NCBI RefSeq assembly: GCF_000159955.1
Contig: NZ_GG695981.1
Location: 81,186 to 115,331, forward strand
Length of the DNA stretch: 34,146 bases
Source of the DNA: Paenibacillus sp. oral taxon 786 str. D14
Lineage (GTDB): Bacteria > Bacillota > Bacilli > Paenibacillales > Paenibacillaceae
Direction: 5' to 3'
Shown here: positions 8,452-17,445 of the stretch, one piece after another
Position numbering within the stretch: the first letter of the stretch is position 1
Layout: the number at the start of each line of letters is the position of its first letter
The notes under the pieces: generated by a model
Databases searched by the model: none
The model's input: only the letters and a program-made list of their open reading frames with translations
What the model was told of the DNA's origin: nothing
Made by a program: the position numbers and the translations under genes

Positions 8452-9175
8452 GGCCGGTTCCGAGCGAATCTTCGCTATCCAAATGCTCCGTGGCACTCAT
8501 ATGTTTCCGGTAAACCCCATTGCGGTAAAAGCAGACGTTTTTGCCGTAAATATCGGTGGCAACAAAGGACTCGTAAGGCTCCACAAATCCGTCGAGCTCT
8601 TCGGATGCTTCGATTTCCATATCGTTATAATCATCGATTTCCCGGTCCTCGGCCATCGCCGGTGAATTCGAAGTACCGTAGCTCTCGACGATTTGCCAAG
8701 CATCCTCCCCGTCGAAGCCATTTTGGTCCTCGCGTTCATCCAGGCTCGTGCGGCCAAAAGGAGGGGACAAGAAGATTTCCTCAATCGGCCGTTTGGCTGA
8801 CACGAACGATTGGGGGCTGTGATCCTTGCAGTAGGCCGTTTCCGGGATCGCACGGAGCCGTTCGTAGCTGATCGGCTTGCCGCACGTCGCGCAGTAGCCG
8901 TAGCTGCCGTCCTCGATCCGTTCGAGCGCATCCTCGACCCGGGCCAAATGCAGCTCATGATGCTCGGCGAGCGCGAGGTCTTTTCCCCGCTCGTAGACTT
9001 CCGAACCGAGGTCCCCGGGGTGATTATCGATCTGGCTCAGCTCATTGGTATTATCGCGCATCGATTCATTCATACCGTAATGGTCATTATCCGACAACTG
9101 TTCGGTTAAAGCGGACTTGGTTTCCTGCAGTTTTGCGGTAAGCTCCGCGAGTTGGGCTTTCGTCAAATGCGGCAT
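8438..9175 (-). CDS. yteA: DksA/TraR-type zinc-finger protein, YteA family
   Basis: A 245-aa protein. The N-terminal half is a charged coiled-coil-like region (MPHLTKAQLAELTAKLQETK, then LSQIDNHPGDLGSEVYERGK), followed by EDALERIEDGSYGYCATCGK. The zinc-finger pattern is CxxC-17-CxxH (CATC...YCKDH), with the last Cys of classical DksA replaced by His. The C-terminal acidic part, which ends in repeated Asp/Glu runs, is typical of the sporulation-linked YteA/YocK group rather than of short DksA. The ATG at 9175 is chosen because AAGGAAGGAG lies 6 nt upstream; the frame stays open further upstream without a comparable site. It is transcribed toward the DUF5665 gene and overlaps it by 14 bp at the 3' end. 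The role in transcription control is inferred from the family only. Confidence 0.88.
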   Translation of the reverse strand: MPHLTKAQLAELTAKLQETKSALTEQLSDNDHYGMNESMRDNTNELSQIDNHPGDLGSEVYERGKDLALAEHHELHLARVEDALERIEDGSYGYCATCGKPISYERLRAIPETAYCKDHSPQSFVSAKRPIEEIFLSPPFGRTSLDEREDQNGFDGEDAWQIVESYGTSNSPAMAEDREIDDYNDMEIEASEELDGFVEPYESFVATDIYGKNVCFYRNGVYRKHMSATEHLDSEDSLGTGPNTY

Positions 9176-9282
9176 GTGTTGCTCCTTCCTTCCTGCATCT
9201 AGAGCGGTGATTTGTAACGTCTCTCCTAGCGGTATTTTGTGCAGAACCATGACGAAATACCTAAGGAAAATCCTTTCGCGCA

Positions 9283-9312
9283 TGGACGGGCCATTTCCGG
9301 CTGTGCTACAAT
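9283..9312 (+). promoter_or_regulatory. Candidate promoter for lspA
   Basis: TGGACG (9283-9288) and TACAAT (9307-9312) are 18 bp apart, giving a leader of roughly 65 nt before the lspA start. Confidence 0.5.
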
Positions 9313-9384
9313 ATACAAGGCTTAGAAGAGGAATATCCTGCCGCTTGTTGCGAGCGGGAAATGAAAAACGAGGTGACGGACCGC

Positions 9385-9879
9385 GTGGTATACTTTTTGA
9401 TTGCATTAATCGTTTTTCTGGTTGATCAAGGCACGAAATATTGGATTGCAACCGGACTGACGATCGGGGAACAGATCCCGGTGATCGGCAACTTTTTCCT
9501 GATTACCTCCCATCGGAACCGCGGCGCGGCGTTTGGCATTTTGCAGAATCAGCGCTGGTTTTTTATTGTGGTGACTACGGTTGTGGTGATTGGGATCGTC
9601 TGGTATTTGCTTAAAGTAAAAAATCAACCCAACAAAATGCTGCCGGTGGCGTTGTCTCTGGTGCTTGGCGGGGCAATCGGCAATTTCCTCGATCGTGCCG
9701 TCAGCGGGGAAGTCGTTGATTTTCTGATGTTTAATTTCGGTTCGTACACGTTCCCGATTTTTAACGTTGCGGATTCCTGCATTGTTGTTGGCGTGGCGCT
9801 GATCATTTTGGATTCGCTGCTGGAGCTTCGCCGGGAGAAGCAGACCGCAGCTCAACAGGAGCATGAGGAAAACGTATGA
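9385..9879 (+). CDS. lspA: Lipoprotein signal peptidase (signal peptidase II)
   Basis: A membrane aspartyl protease that removes the signal peptide from prolipoproteins after diacylglyceryl modification. The 164-aa form starts at the GTG at 9385, preceded by GAGGTGA with 8-nt spacing. It gives the usual N-terminus MVYFLIALIVFLVDQGTKYW. An ATG 24 bp upstream has no comparable site. Four hydrophobic segments are visible. The family motifs are NRGAAFG, GGAIGNFLDR and FNVADS. The catalytic Asp pair falls at residues 103 and 130, within one residue of the positions I recall for B. subtilis, which supports this start. The stop overlaps the next start (ATGA), so the two genes are translationally coupled. 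Likely substrates include the two lipoproteins of the ABC operon at 25283-32478. Confidence 0.96.
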   Translation: MVYFLIALIVFLVDQGTKYWIATGLTIGEQIPVIGNFFLITSHRNRGAAFGILQNQRWFFIVVTTVVVIGIVWYLLKVKNQPNKMLPVALSLVLGGAIGNFLDRAVSGEVVDFLMFNFGSYTFPIFNVADSCIVVGVALIILDSLLELRREKQTAAQQEHEENV

Positions 9880-10823
9880 GTTTGGATCAAACACTAGAGG
9901 ATTTTGAAGAGGAGAAGCTCGAGTGGGTGGCCGGACCGGCCGACGCGAAAGAGCGAATCGATAAATATGCAAAAACGCAGCTGGGTGAAGAGTTCTCTCG
10001 TAGCCAGATTCAGTTGTGGATTGAAGCGGGGAACTTGGTTGTAAACGGGGCCCCGGTGAAAGCAAATTACAAGCTGGCAGAAGGCGACCGCATCGTGCTG
10101 GTGATTCCGGAGGCAGAGCCAACGGAAATCGTGCCCGAAGACATTCCGCTCGAAATTTATTATGAAGACAGTGATGTCATCGTCGTCAACAAGCCGCGCG
10201 GCATGGTTGTGCACCCGGCACCGGGTCATACTTCCGGGACGCTGGTGAACGCCTTGATGTTCCACTGCAAGGACCTGTCGGGCATCAACGGCGAGCTTCG
10301 GCCTGGGATCGTGCATCGGATCGACAAGGACACGTCGGGCCTGATCATGGCGGCTAAGAACGATAAAGCGCACGCCTCGTTGGCGGCTCAGCTGAAGGCA
10401 CATACGGTGACGCGGAAATATTATGCTCTGGTGCATGGCAACGTCAGCCATGACCAAGGCACGGTGGATGCGCCGATTGGCCGCGATCCCCATGACCGCA
10501 AAATGTATACAGTGATTGAACGGAACAGCAAGCATGCGGTAACGCATTTTCAAGTGGTTGAACGGTTTGGCGATTATACGCTGCTTGAGCTCAAGCTGGA
10601 AACCGGACGAACGCATCAAATCCGCGTGCATATGAAGTTTATCGGCCATCCGTTGGTGGGAGACCCGCTGTATGGACGCAGCAAAGGAATCAAAATGGAC
10701 GGACAAGCGTTGCATGCCGCTGTGCTGGGGTTTGATCATCCGGAAGACGGACAGTATTTGGAGTTCAGCGCGCCGATCCCTGCGGATATGGAAAATGTGT
10801 TGCAATCATTAAGAAACCGTTAA
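9876..10823 (+). CDS. ylyB: RluA/RluD-family 23S rRNA pseudouridine synthase
   Basis: Converts specific uridines of large-subunit rRNA to pseudouridine. The 315-aa protein has an N-terminal S4 RNA-binding domain (about residues 25-85, KERIDKYAKTQLGEEFSRSQ and VNGAPVKANYKLAEGDRI). The catalytic domain follows with HRIDKDTSGL, the Asp near residue 148 being the nucleophile. Further family motifs are KYYALVHG, ETGRTHQIRVH and GDPLYG. The ATG overlaps the lspA stop by 4 nt. The order lspA-ylyB upstream of the pyr operon is the same as in Bacillus subtilis. The exact uridines modified cannot be read from the sequence, so the RluD-type assignment is by family. Confidence 0.94.
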   Translation: MSLDQTLEDFEEEKLEWVAGPADAKERIDKYAKTQLGEEFSRSQIQLWIEAGNLVVNGAPVKANYKLAEGDRIVLVIPEAEPTEIVPEDIPLEIYYEDSDVIVVNKPRGMVVHPAPGHTSGTLVNALMFHCKDLSGINGELRPGIVHRIDKDTSGLIMAAKNDKAHASLAAQLKAHTVTRKYYALVHGNVSHDQGTVDAPIGRDPHDRKMYTVIERNSKHAVTHFQVVERFGDYTLLELKLETGRTHQIRVHMKFIGHPLVGDPLYGRSKGIKMDGQALHAAVLGFDHPEDGQYLEFSAPIPADMENVLQSLRNR

Positions 10824-10828
10824 GAAAA

Positions 10829-10986
10829 TTGTTCAGAAATGGTTGTTCAACCTATAAAATGTTCACCTCCAGGAGACAGCTTGATCAAAAAGTACAAACG
10901 ATCAGGTGATTAATCCATTCTCTAAATAGGCCGAATTCCTGCATATTTAAAGTGCGAGTTCGAACCATTTGAGGATGGATTTTTTC
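10829..10986 (+). promoter_or_regulatory. Structured leader or long-loop terminator before dapL
   Basis: This 190-nt gap holds a candidate promoter (TTGTTC at 10829-10834, 18 bp, TATAAA at 10853-10858) and then a strong helix: ATCCATTCTC (10913-10922) with GAGGATGGAT (10971-10980), ten pairs including one G-U. It is followed at once by six T residues (10980-10985). The 48-nt loop contains TAAATA/TATTTA (10923-10928/10944-10949) and a self-complementary GTTCGAAC. A minimal 8-codon frame (10987-11013) ends just before the dapL ATG. It may be the terminator of the lspA operon or an attenuator for dapL. I do not recognise a known riboswitch. Confidence 0.45.
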
Positions 10987-11014
10987 ATGAATACGAAGGA
11001 GATGGACGTTTGAG

Positions 11015-12268
11015 ATGAGTACGCTGAATGGACAGGAAACTTATATTCAACAGCAATTTGCAGAGCGCATTGGCGGGGCAAATTACGGCAAAGACACCGC
11101 TATTTATAAATTTGAGAAAATCAAACGTGCCAAAGCAGCTGCGAAGAAGGATTTTCCTGATATTGAGCTGATCGACATGGGCGTCGGCGAACCGGACGAC
11201 ATGGCCGATGCCGGCATCGTGGCCAAGCTGGCGGAGGAAGCAGCGAAACGCGAGAACCGCGGGTACGCTGACAACGGTATCGCCGAGTTCAAGGAAGCGG
11301 CGGCAAAGTATCTTCATGATGTTTTTGGCGTTGAAGGCATCGATCCGGTTACGGAAGTGGTGCACTCGATCGGCTCCAAGCCGGCGATCGCCATGCTGCC
11401 TTCTTGCTTCATCAATCCTGGTGATATCACGATTATGACCGTGCCGGGTTACCCGATTATCGGGACCCATACGAAGTATTTGGGCGGCGAGGTTTATACG
11501 GTGCCGTTGACGGAGGAAAATGACTTCCTGCCGGATTTGGACGCGATTCCGGAAGAGATCGCACGTAAGGCCAAGCTGATGTATTTGAATTACCCGAACA
11601 ATCCGACGGGCGCGAGCGCGACAAAGGAGTTTTTTGCCAAAGTCGTGGACTGGGCGAAGAAATATCATGTCGTGATCGTACACGATGCACCGTATGCTGC
11701 TTTGACTTATGACGGCTTGAAGCCGCTGAGCTTCTTGTCCGTGCCAGGGGCGAAGGACGTAGGTGTCGAGCTGCACTCCTTATCCAAGTCGTACAACATG
11801 ACGGGGTGGAGAATCGGGTTTGTTGCCGGCAACCCGCTGATCATTAAAGCGTTCAGCGACGTGAAGGACAACAACGATTCCGGCCAGTTTATCGCAATTC
11901 AAAAAGCGGCAGCTTACGGGCTGGCCCATCCGGAAATCACGGAGCGCATCGCTGAGAAATATTCGCGCCGCCACGAGCTGCTGGTGAACGCCCTTAACGA
12001 CTTGGGCTTTAAGGCGAAGAAGCCGAAGGGATCGTTCTTTCTCTATGTGCAAGCGCCGAAGGGTGTGGAAGGCGGACCAACGTTTGAGACGGCCGAAGAC
12101 TTCTCGCAGTTCTTGATCCGGGAGAAGCTGATTTCCACGGTGCCGTGGGACGATGCCGGCCATTACGTGCGGTTCTCCGTGACGTTTATCGCCGACGGTG
12201 AAGAAGAAGAACGCCGCGTCATTTCCGAAATCAAACGCCGCCTTGGCGATTTGAAGTTTATTTTTTAA
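11015..12268 (+). CDS. dapL: LL-diaminopimelate aminotransferase-type class I/II aminotransferase
   Basis: A 417-aa PLP-dependent aminotransferase. Motifs in order: substrate-loop region MGVGEPDDMADA, then SIGSKPAIAML, PGYPIIGTHTKY, NYPNNPTGAS, DAPYAALTYDG and the PLP-lysine motif SLSKSYNMTGWRIGF (Lys near residue 257), then an Arg-containing C-terminal domain (GHYVRFSVTF). It matches the group annotated as DapL in Bacillales, which makes LL-diaminopimelate from tetrahydrodipicolinate and glutamate in lysine and peptidoglycan synthesis. It could instead be a general alanine or aromatic aminotransferase of the same fold. The ATG at 11015 is the only good start; AAGGAG lies somewhat far away (13 nt). 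It is a single-gene unit with its own terminator and a structured leader. Confidence 0.78.
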   Translation: MSTLNGQETYIQQQFAERIGGANYGKDTAIYKFEKIKRAKAAAKKDFPDIELIDMGVGEPDDMADAGIVAKLAEEAAKRENRGYADNGIAEFKEAAAKYLHDVFGVEGIDPVTEVVHSIGSKPAIAMLPSCFINPGDITIMTVPGYPIIGTHTKYLGGEVYTVPLTEENDFLPDLDAIPEEIARKAKLMYLNYPNNPTGASATKEFFAKVVDWAKKYHVVIVHDAPYAALTYDGLKPLSFLSVPGAKDVGVELHSLSKSYNMTGWRIGFVAGNPLIIKAFSDVKDNNDSGQFIAIQKAAAYGLAHPEITERIAEKYSRRHELLVNALNDLGFKAKKPKGSFFLYVQAPKGVEGGPTFETAEDFSQFLIREKLISTVPWDDAGHYVRFSVTFIADGEEEERRVISEIKRRLGDLKFIF

Positions 12269-12286
12269 GAGAAGAAATTAGACCAT

Positions 12287-12320
12287 AACGCCTCTTGGGT
12301 TGATCCAAGGGGCGTTTTTT
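12287..12320 (+). terminator. Strong intrinsic terminator after dapL
   Basis: A 12-bp stem, AACGCCTCTTGG (12287-12298) with CCAAGGGGCGTT (12305-12316), has a 6-nt loop and runs into six T residues (12315-12320). Confidence 0.93.
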
Positions 12321-12340
12321 GATTTGTGTGGAGGATGTGT

Positions 12341-12665
12341 GATTTGAGGATTCCGCTGTTGCTGCTGGTGGCTGATACTAGTGTTGGTGTTTGTGTTGCT
12401 GATTCTGATGCTTTTGATGCTAGTGGTGGTGTGCCGGTGCTGTGCAGGTTCTGCTGGAGCTGGGGGCTACTGTTGATTATGCTGTTGCTGATGTTGTTGC
12501 TGATGTTGTTGCTGATGTTGTTGCTGATGTTGTTGCTGATGCTGTTGCTGATGTTGTTGCTGCTGTGGTGCTGATGGGTTCTGCTGATGCTGATGTTGGT
12601 TTTGCTGTTGCAGCTACTGGTTACTGCTGCTGTTGCTGTTGCTGTTGTTGATGCCGATGCCGGTG
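12341..12665. repeat. Low-complexity trinucleotide region with a 12-bp tandem repeat core
   Basis: The region is built mostly of GCT, GTT and GAT triplets. At 12484-12555 there are six consecutive copies of GTTGCTGATGTT (one has CT for the final TT). Because the unit is a multiple of three, several frames stay open on both strands and give artificial peptides. On the minus strand one frame reads as Gln/His repeats (QQQHQQQH...) but is broken by TAG and TAA codons on both sides and has no start with a ribosome-binding site. No gene is called. The tract may be a decayed Gln/His-rich coding sequence or a non-coding microsatellite-like tract. Confidence 0.85.
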
Positions 12666-12677
12666 CCGCTTTTGCTC

Positions 12678-12860
12678 TAACGCTTGCCAGAATGCTTATT
12701 TTGGCGAAAATCATAGATTTTTACGTTTAACGCTGGCCAGCTGTCTTATTTAGGCAAAACCTACCTCATTTGCACTGAAAAATCGCAAATAAGCTCCCCT
12801 GTAAGCGTTACGTTGCATGAGGCCCCATTTTTCTCCAAATAGCGTTTCTGATCAGCGTTA
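12678..12860. repeat. 183-bp palindromic element A with four phased TAACG-N12-CTTATTT modules
   Basis: Two forward modules start at TAACGC 12678 and 12728 (50 bp apart). Two reverse modules end at GCGTTA 12810 and 12860 (50 bp apart). The arrangement is mirror-symmetric about 12769: 12678 pairs with 12860 and 12728 with 12810. In each module a CTTATTT-like box lies exactly 17 bp from the start of the TAACG box (12695, 12745; reversed 12787-12793, 12837-12843). Sequence between the boxes is poorly conserved. A further lone GCGTTA is at 12879-12884. The same design recurs at 20669-20852. It lies between the dapL terminator and the pyr promoter. Confidence 0.85.
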
Positions 12861-12884
12861 CGTCAAGTCTCCTGTTCTGCGTTA

Positions 12885-13131
12885 TGGCCTTGCTGTCCTA
12901 CATCACCTGGAATCCCGGTTAAATATTCAGAATGTTAGGGAGATTATACAGAGATCAGGAACGGAGTGAGCGCTGATTAACCAGCTTTAGATCAAGGATA
13001 AGCCGGGAAAACTAAAGGTTGAATAAATATAACATTGAATGTATAATTATTAAAAACTGCATCACAGCAGGCTTCAACACGGGAGATGAATCAACCTTAG
13101 CATCGGGGGGTTACCAACTCGGCAGGGTGTC
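12885..13131. other. Intergenic stretch without a recognisable gene
   Basis: After the palindromic element the sequence becomes AT-richer toward 13020-13070. I see no coding frame with a ribosome-binding site, no hairpin followed by a T-run and no tRNA. It leads directly into the pyr promoter. Confidence 0.6.
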
Positions 13132-13160
13132 TTGACAGGCTAATTTCATTCTGTCATAAT
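13132..13160 (+). promoter_or_regulatory. Promoter of the pyr operon
   Basis: TTGACA (13132-13137) and CATAAT (13155-13160) are 17 bp apart. Transcription from about 13167 would include the entire PyrR attenuator. Confidence 0.85.
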
Positions 13161-13166
13161 TCATGT

Positions 13167-13940
<774 letters not shown>

Positions 13941-13941
13941 G

Positions 13942-14853
13942 ATGGCGCTGACCGCAACCGCACTGAAAGAACGCAGCCTCCTCGGGCTGAAGGATTTAAG
14001 CACAGCGGAAATTTCCTCGATTCTCGACCGGGCCGCCTATTGGGATGCCAAGGAAGAGAAGATGATTCCGGTGCTGAAGGAGCACTTTGTTGCGAATATG
14101 TTTTTCGAAAACAGTACGCGCACCCGCTTCTCGTTTGAGATGGCAGAGAAACGGCTGGGTGCCCAGGTGCTGAACTTCGCGGCAGCCGCCTCCAGCGTAG
14201 AGAAAGGCGAGTCGATTTACGACACGGTTCGCACGTTGGAATCGATGGGGATTGACGCCGGGGTGATCCGGTTGAAGCCGATCGGTGTGCTGGAGGAGTT
14301 GGCGAAGCGGGTATCGGTACCGCTGGTGAATGCCGGAGACGGCAACAATGAGCATCCGACGCAAGCGCTGCTGGATCTATATACGATGAGGCAGCACTTC
14401 GGGGAACTCGGCGGGCTGAAGGTATCGATCATCGGGGATATCAAGCATAGCCGGGTTGCACGTTCGAATCTGTGGGCGCTGCAAAAATTCGGCGCCGAAG
14501 TGAAGCTGTGCGCGCCGGACAATATGCAAGCACCGGAGCTCAGCGCGTATGCGCCTTACGTTCCGATGGACGAAGCGCTTTGCGCCGATGTGGTGATGAT
14601 GCTGCGAGTGCAGCTGGAACGCCATGTTGGCGGGCTGATTAAGTCGGCCGAAGAATATCGACTGCATTACGGCTTGACGGAGGAGCGGGCCGCGAGCCTT
14701 GCGCCGCACGCGCTGATCATGCACCCGGCACCAGTGAACCGGGGCGTTGAGATCGACGATGCGGTGGTGGAGCACCCGCAATCCCGCATCTTCAAGCAGA
14801 TGCAAAACGGGGTTCCAATCCGCATGGCGGTTCTGGAACGCGCTTTGCTGTAG
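13942..14853 (+). CDS. pyrB: Aspartate carbamoyltransferase catalytic subunit
   Basis: Second step of UMP synthesis: carbamoyl phosphate plus aspartate gives carbamoyl aspartate. The 303-aa protein has the carbamoyl-phosphate motif FFENSTRTRFSFEMAEKRLG, then NAGDGNNEHPTQALLDLYT, IGDIKHSRVARSN, MMLRVQLERH and HPAPVNRGVEID. The length is normal for the Gram-positive class without a regulatory subunit, and no pyrI is present. The ATG at 13942 has GGGAGGGG (13928-13935) upstream and follows the pyrR stop by 1 nt. An upstream in-frame ATG inside pyrR (13891) is rejected. Confidence 0.97.
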   Translation: MALTATALKERSLLGLKDLSTAEISSILDRAAYWDAKEEKMIPVLKEHFVANMFFENSTRTRFSFEMAEKRLGAQVLNFAAAASSVEKGESIYDTVRTLESMGIDAGVIRLKPIGVLEELAKRVSVPLVNAGDGNNEHPTQALLDLYTMRQHFGELGGLKVSIIGDIKHSRVARSNLWALQKFGAEVKLCAPDNMQAPELSAYAPYVPMDEALCADVVMMLRVQLERHVGGLIKSAEEYRLHYGLTEERAASLAPHALIMHPAPVNRGVEIDDAVVEHPQSRIFKQMQNGVPIRMAVLERALL

Positions 14854-14944
14854 CAAATAGGTAGAGTGCCTGGAAGCTTAGGCGACGGGCGATGGACGTT
14901 ATTTTTCGGATCGTACTTCAAAATCAGCGGGGGGAGAAAACAGA

Positions 14945-16252
14945 ATGCGGCTTGTCGTAATAAATGCCAAGATCTTAAACGAACAAGGAGAACAAGAATT
15001 CGCTCAAATCGTCATCGAAAACGGAGTGATCTCGAACATCGAGAAAACCGGACCCATTGAGCAGCCGGTCGCCGAGGAAGGGACGCAGGTGATCGATGCA
15101 GGAGGCAGACTGGTCACTCCGGGATTTATCGATATGCACGTCCATTTGCGGGAACCGGGGTATGAACATAAAGAAACGATCGAAACCGGTTCGCGTTCGG
15201 CAGCGAAAGGGGGATTCACCACCATCGCTTGCATGCCGAACACTCGGCCGGTGACCGACAATCCGGACACAGTCCGCTATGTGAAGCAGAAGGCTGAGGA
15301 AGCCGGGCTGGTGAACGTGCTGCCTTATGCGGCGATCACCAAAAGCGAGCTGGGCCGCGAGCTGACGGACTTTGCCGCTTTGAAAGAGGCCGGTGCTATC
15401 GGCTTCACCGATGACGGCGTGGGCGTGCAAAGCGCGCAAATGATGAAGGATGCGATGCGGCAGGCCGCTGCGCTTGGGATGCCGGTGATTGCCCACTGCG
15501 AAGACAATTCACTGGTGGAAGGTGCGCCGGTGGCTGAAGGGGAATTCGCCCGCAAGCACGGACTGAAAGGGATCCCGAACGAATCGGAGGCGATTCATGT
15601 CGGGCGGGATATTTTGCTGGCGGAAGCGACCGGGGTTCACTACCATGTGTGCCACGTCAGCACGGAGCAGTCGATTCGGCTGATTCGTCAGGCGAAGCAG
15701 CTTGGCATCAACGTCACCGCGGAGGTGTGTCCGCACCATCTGGTTTTGTCGGAGGAGGATATCCCCGGATTGGATGCCAACTGGAAAATGAACCCGCCGC
15801 TGCGTTCCCGCCGAGATGTGGAAGCCTGCATCGCCGCGCTGGAGGACGGCACGATCGACATCATCGTAACGGACCATGCTCCGCACAGCGAAGAGGAAAA
15901 AGCGAAAGGCATGCAGCTGGCACCGTTTGGCATCGTTGGTTTTGAGACGGCCTTCCCGCTGCTGTATACGAAGTTTGTGGCAACTGGCCGCTGGAGTCTG
16001 GAGATGCTGGTGCAGCGGATGACTGCGGATCCGGCGCGGGTGTTTGGCCTGGAAGCCGGACGTTTGGTTCCAGGAGCTCCAGCGGATCTGACGATCGTTG
16101 ATCTGGAGGCGGAACGGACGGTTGATCCTGAGGACTTCGCCTCAAAGGGACGCAACACCCCGTTTGCCGGTTGGAAGCTGAAGGGCTGGCCGGTCGCAAC
16201 GATCGTCCGAGGAAGACTGGTATGGAACGATGAACGAGAACTGACCCGTTAA
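14945..16252 (+). CDS. pyrC: Dihydroorotase (class I)
   Basis: Third step of UMP synthesis: cyclises carbamoyl aspartate to dihydroorotate. The 435-aa amidohydrolase has the metal-binding motif DMHVHLREPG (about residues 62-71), HCEDNSL, HVCHVSTEQS and the catalytic DHAPHS. C-terminal family residues include FGIVGFETAFPL and the small composite beta domain. A 91-nt gap separates it from pyrB; no terminator is visible there, and GGGGGGAGAAAACAG precedes the ATG. It is co-transcribed in the pyr operon. Confidence 0.97.
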   Translation: MRLVVINAKILNEQGEQEFAQIVIENGVISNIEKTGPIEQPVAEEGTQVIDAGGRLVTPGFIDMHVHLREPGYEHKETIETGSRSAAKGGFTTIACMPNTRPVTDNPDTVRYVKQKAEEAGLVNVLPYAAITKSELGRELTDFAALKEAGAIGFTDDGVGVQSAQMMKDAMRQAAALGMPVIAHCEDNSLVEGAPVAEGEFARKHGLKGIPNESEAIHVGRDILLAEATGVHYHVCHVSTEQSIRLIRQAKQLGINVTAEVCPHHLVLSEEDIPGLDANWKMNPPLRSRRDVEACIAALEDGTIDIIVTDHAPHSEEEKAKGMQLAPFGIVGFETAFPLLYTKFVATGRWSLEMLVQRMTADPARVFGLEAGRLVPGAPADLTIVDLEAERTVDPEDFASKGRNTPFAGWKLKGWPVATIVRGRLVWNDERELTR

Positions 16253-16304
16253 CGGGCGGATAAGAAAATAGTAGTTAAGCTTATGGATAAAGGAGTGCTT
16301 CAGG

Positions 16305-17441
16305 ATGCAGGCAAGACTATTGTTGGAGGACGGCACGTTGTTTACCGGAACCTCATTCGGAGCGGAAGGAGACAAAACCGGCGAGGTCGTTTTTAATACG
16401 GGAATTACGGGGTACCAAGAGGTGCTGTCGGATCCTTCCTATTGCGGACAAATCGTTACGATGACGTATCCGCTGATCGGGAACTACGGCATTTCGCGCG
16501 ATGACTTTGAATCGATTACGCCGTCGATCCACGGCTTTGTCGTTCGCCGCTATGAACCGACCCCAAGCAACTGGCGGGCACAGTACAATTTGGGTGACCT
16601 GCTGAAGGAATACGGAATTCCCGGCATTGCCGACATCGATACGCGCATGCTGACGCGACTTATCCGCCATCAGGGGACGATGAGAGGGATTTTGACGACC
16701 TCAAATAAATCGGTGGAGGAATTAAAAGAAATGATGCTGGCGACCAGCATCGCCGAGCTGCGCAATCAAGTGGCGCAAACCTCGACGAAGCACGTGTACA
16801 GCAGTCCCGGCTCGAAGGAACGCATCGTGCTGGTCGACTTCGGCGCGAAAAGCGGCATTCTGCGCGAGCTGAACAAACGCGACTGCGACGTGGTGATCGT
16901 CCCGCATGATACGACCGCGGATGAAATCCGCCGCCTGCATCCAGACGGGATCCAGCTGTCGAACGGACCGGGGGACCCGAAAGACGTGCCGCATGCGGTG
17001 AAGATGATTTCCGAGCTGCTTGGCGAATACCCGATCTTCGGCATTTGCCTGGGTCACCAGCTGTTTGCCCTCGCCTGCGGCGCCGATACGGAAAAGCTGA
17101 AATTTGGCCATCGCGGCGGGAACCACCCGGTGAAAGAGCTGGCCACCGGCCGCTGCTACATCACGTCGCAAAACCATGGATACACCGTCAACGAAGCGTC
17201 CATCGCGGGGACGGAGCTGGAAGTGACGCATATCAACAACAATGACAAAACCATCGAAGGCTTGAAGCATAAGAAATACCCGGCCTTCTCTGTGCAATAC
17301 CACCCAGAGGCGGCACCGGGACCGTACGATAACAGCTACCTGTTCGACCGATTCATCGAGATGATCCGCGAGCACAAGCGGCAAAATCCGCAAAAGCCTC
17401 GCCAAGCCGAACTGATGGCCGCTGCGAAAGGAGAACTGTAA
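16305..17441 (+). CDS. carA: Carbamoyl-phosphate synthase small (glutaminase) subunit
   Basis: Releases ammonia from glutamine and passes it to the large subunit. The 378-aa protein has an N-terminal CPSase-S domain ([20 protein letters not shown]) and a C-terminal class I glutamine amidotransferase with [17 protein letters not shown] (nucleophile Cys near residue 248), SQNHGYTV and the His-Glu pair in YHPEAAPGP (near 333). AAAGGAG precedes the ATG at 16305. Its position inside a PyrR-controlled operon marks it as the pyrimidine-specific enzyme (pyrAA in Bacillus nomenclature); an arginine-specific paralogue may exist elsewhere. Confidence 0.97.
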   Translation: MQARLLLEDGTLFTGTSFGAEGDKTGEVVFNTGITGYQEVLSDPSYCGQIVTMTYPLIGNYGISRDDFESITPSIHGFVVRRYEPTPSNWRAQYNLGDLLKEYGIPGIADIDTRMLTRLIRHQGTMRGILTTSNKSVEELKEMMLATSIAELRNQVAQTSTKHVYSSPGSKERIVLVDFGAKSGILRELNKRDCDVVIVPHDTTADEIRRLHPDGIQLSNGPGDPKDVPHAVKMISELLGEYPIFGICLGHQLFALACGADTEKLKFGHRGGNHPVKELATGRCYITSQNHGYTVNEASIAGTELEVTHINNNDKTIEGLKHKKYPAFSVQYHPEAAPGPYDNSYLFDRFIEMIREHKRQNPQKPRQAELMAAAKGEL

Positions 17442-17445
17442 ATCA

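Noticed and set aside
12484..12555. Regularly spaced repeats as a CRISPR array
   Set aside because: The 12-bp units are directly adjacent with no spacers, and no cas genes are present.
12265..12714. Minus-strand 149-codon Ser/Asn/Ile-repeat frame
   Set aside because: Produced by the 12-bp tandem repeat, runs through the dapL terminator and has no ribosome-binding site.
14854..14944. A possible further PyrR attenuator between pyrB and pyrC
   Set aside because: No AGTCC-type binding loop and no hairpin with a T-run was found in the 91-nt gap.
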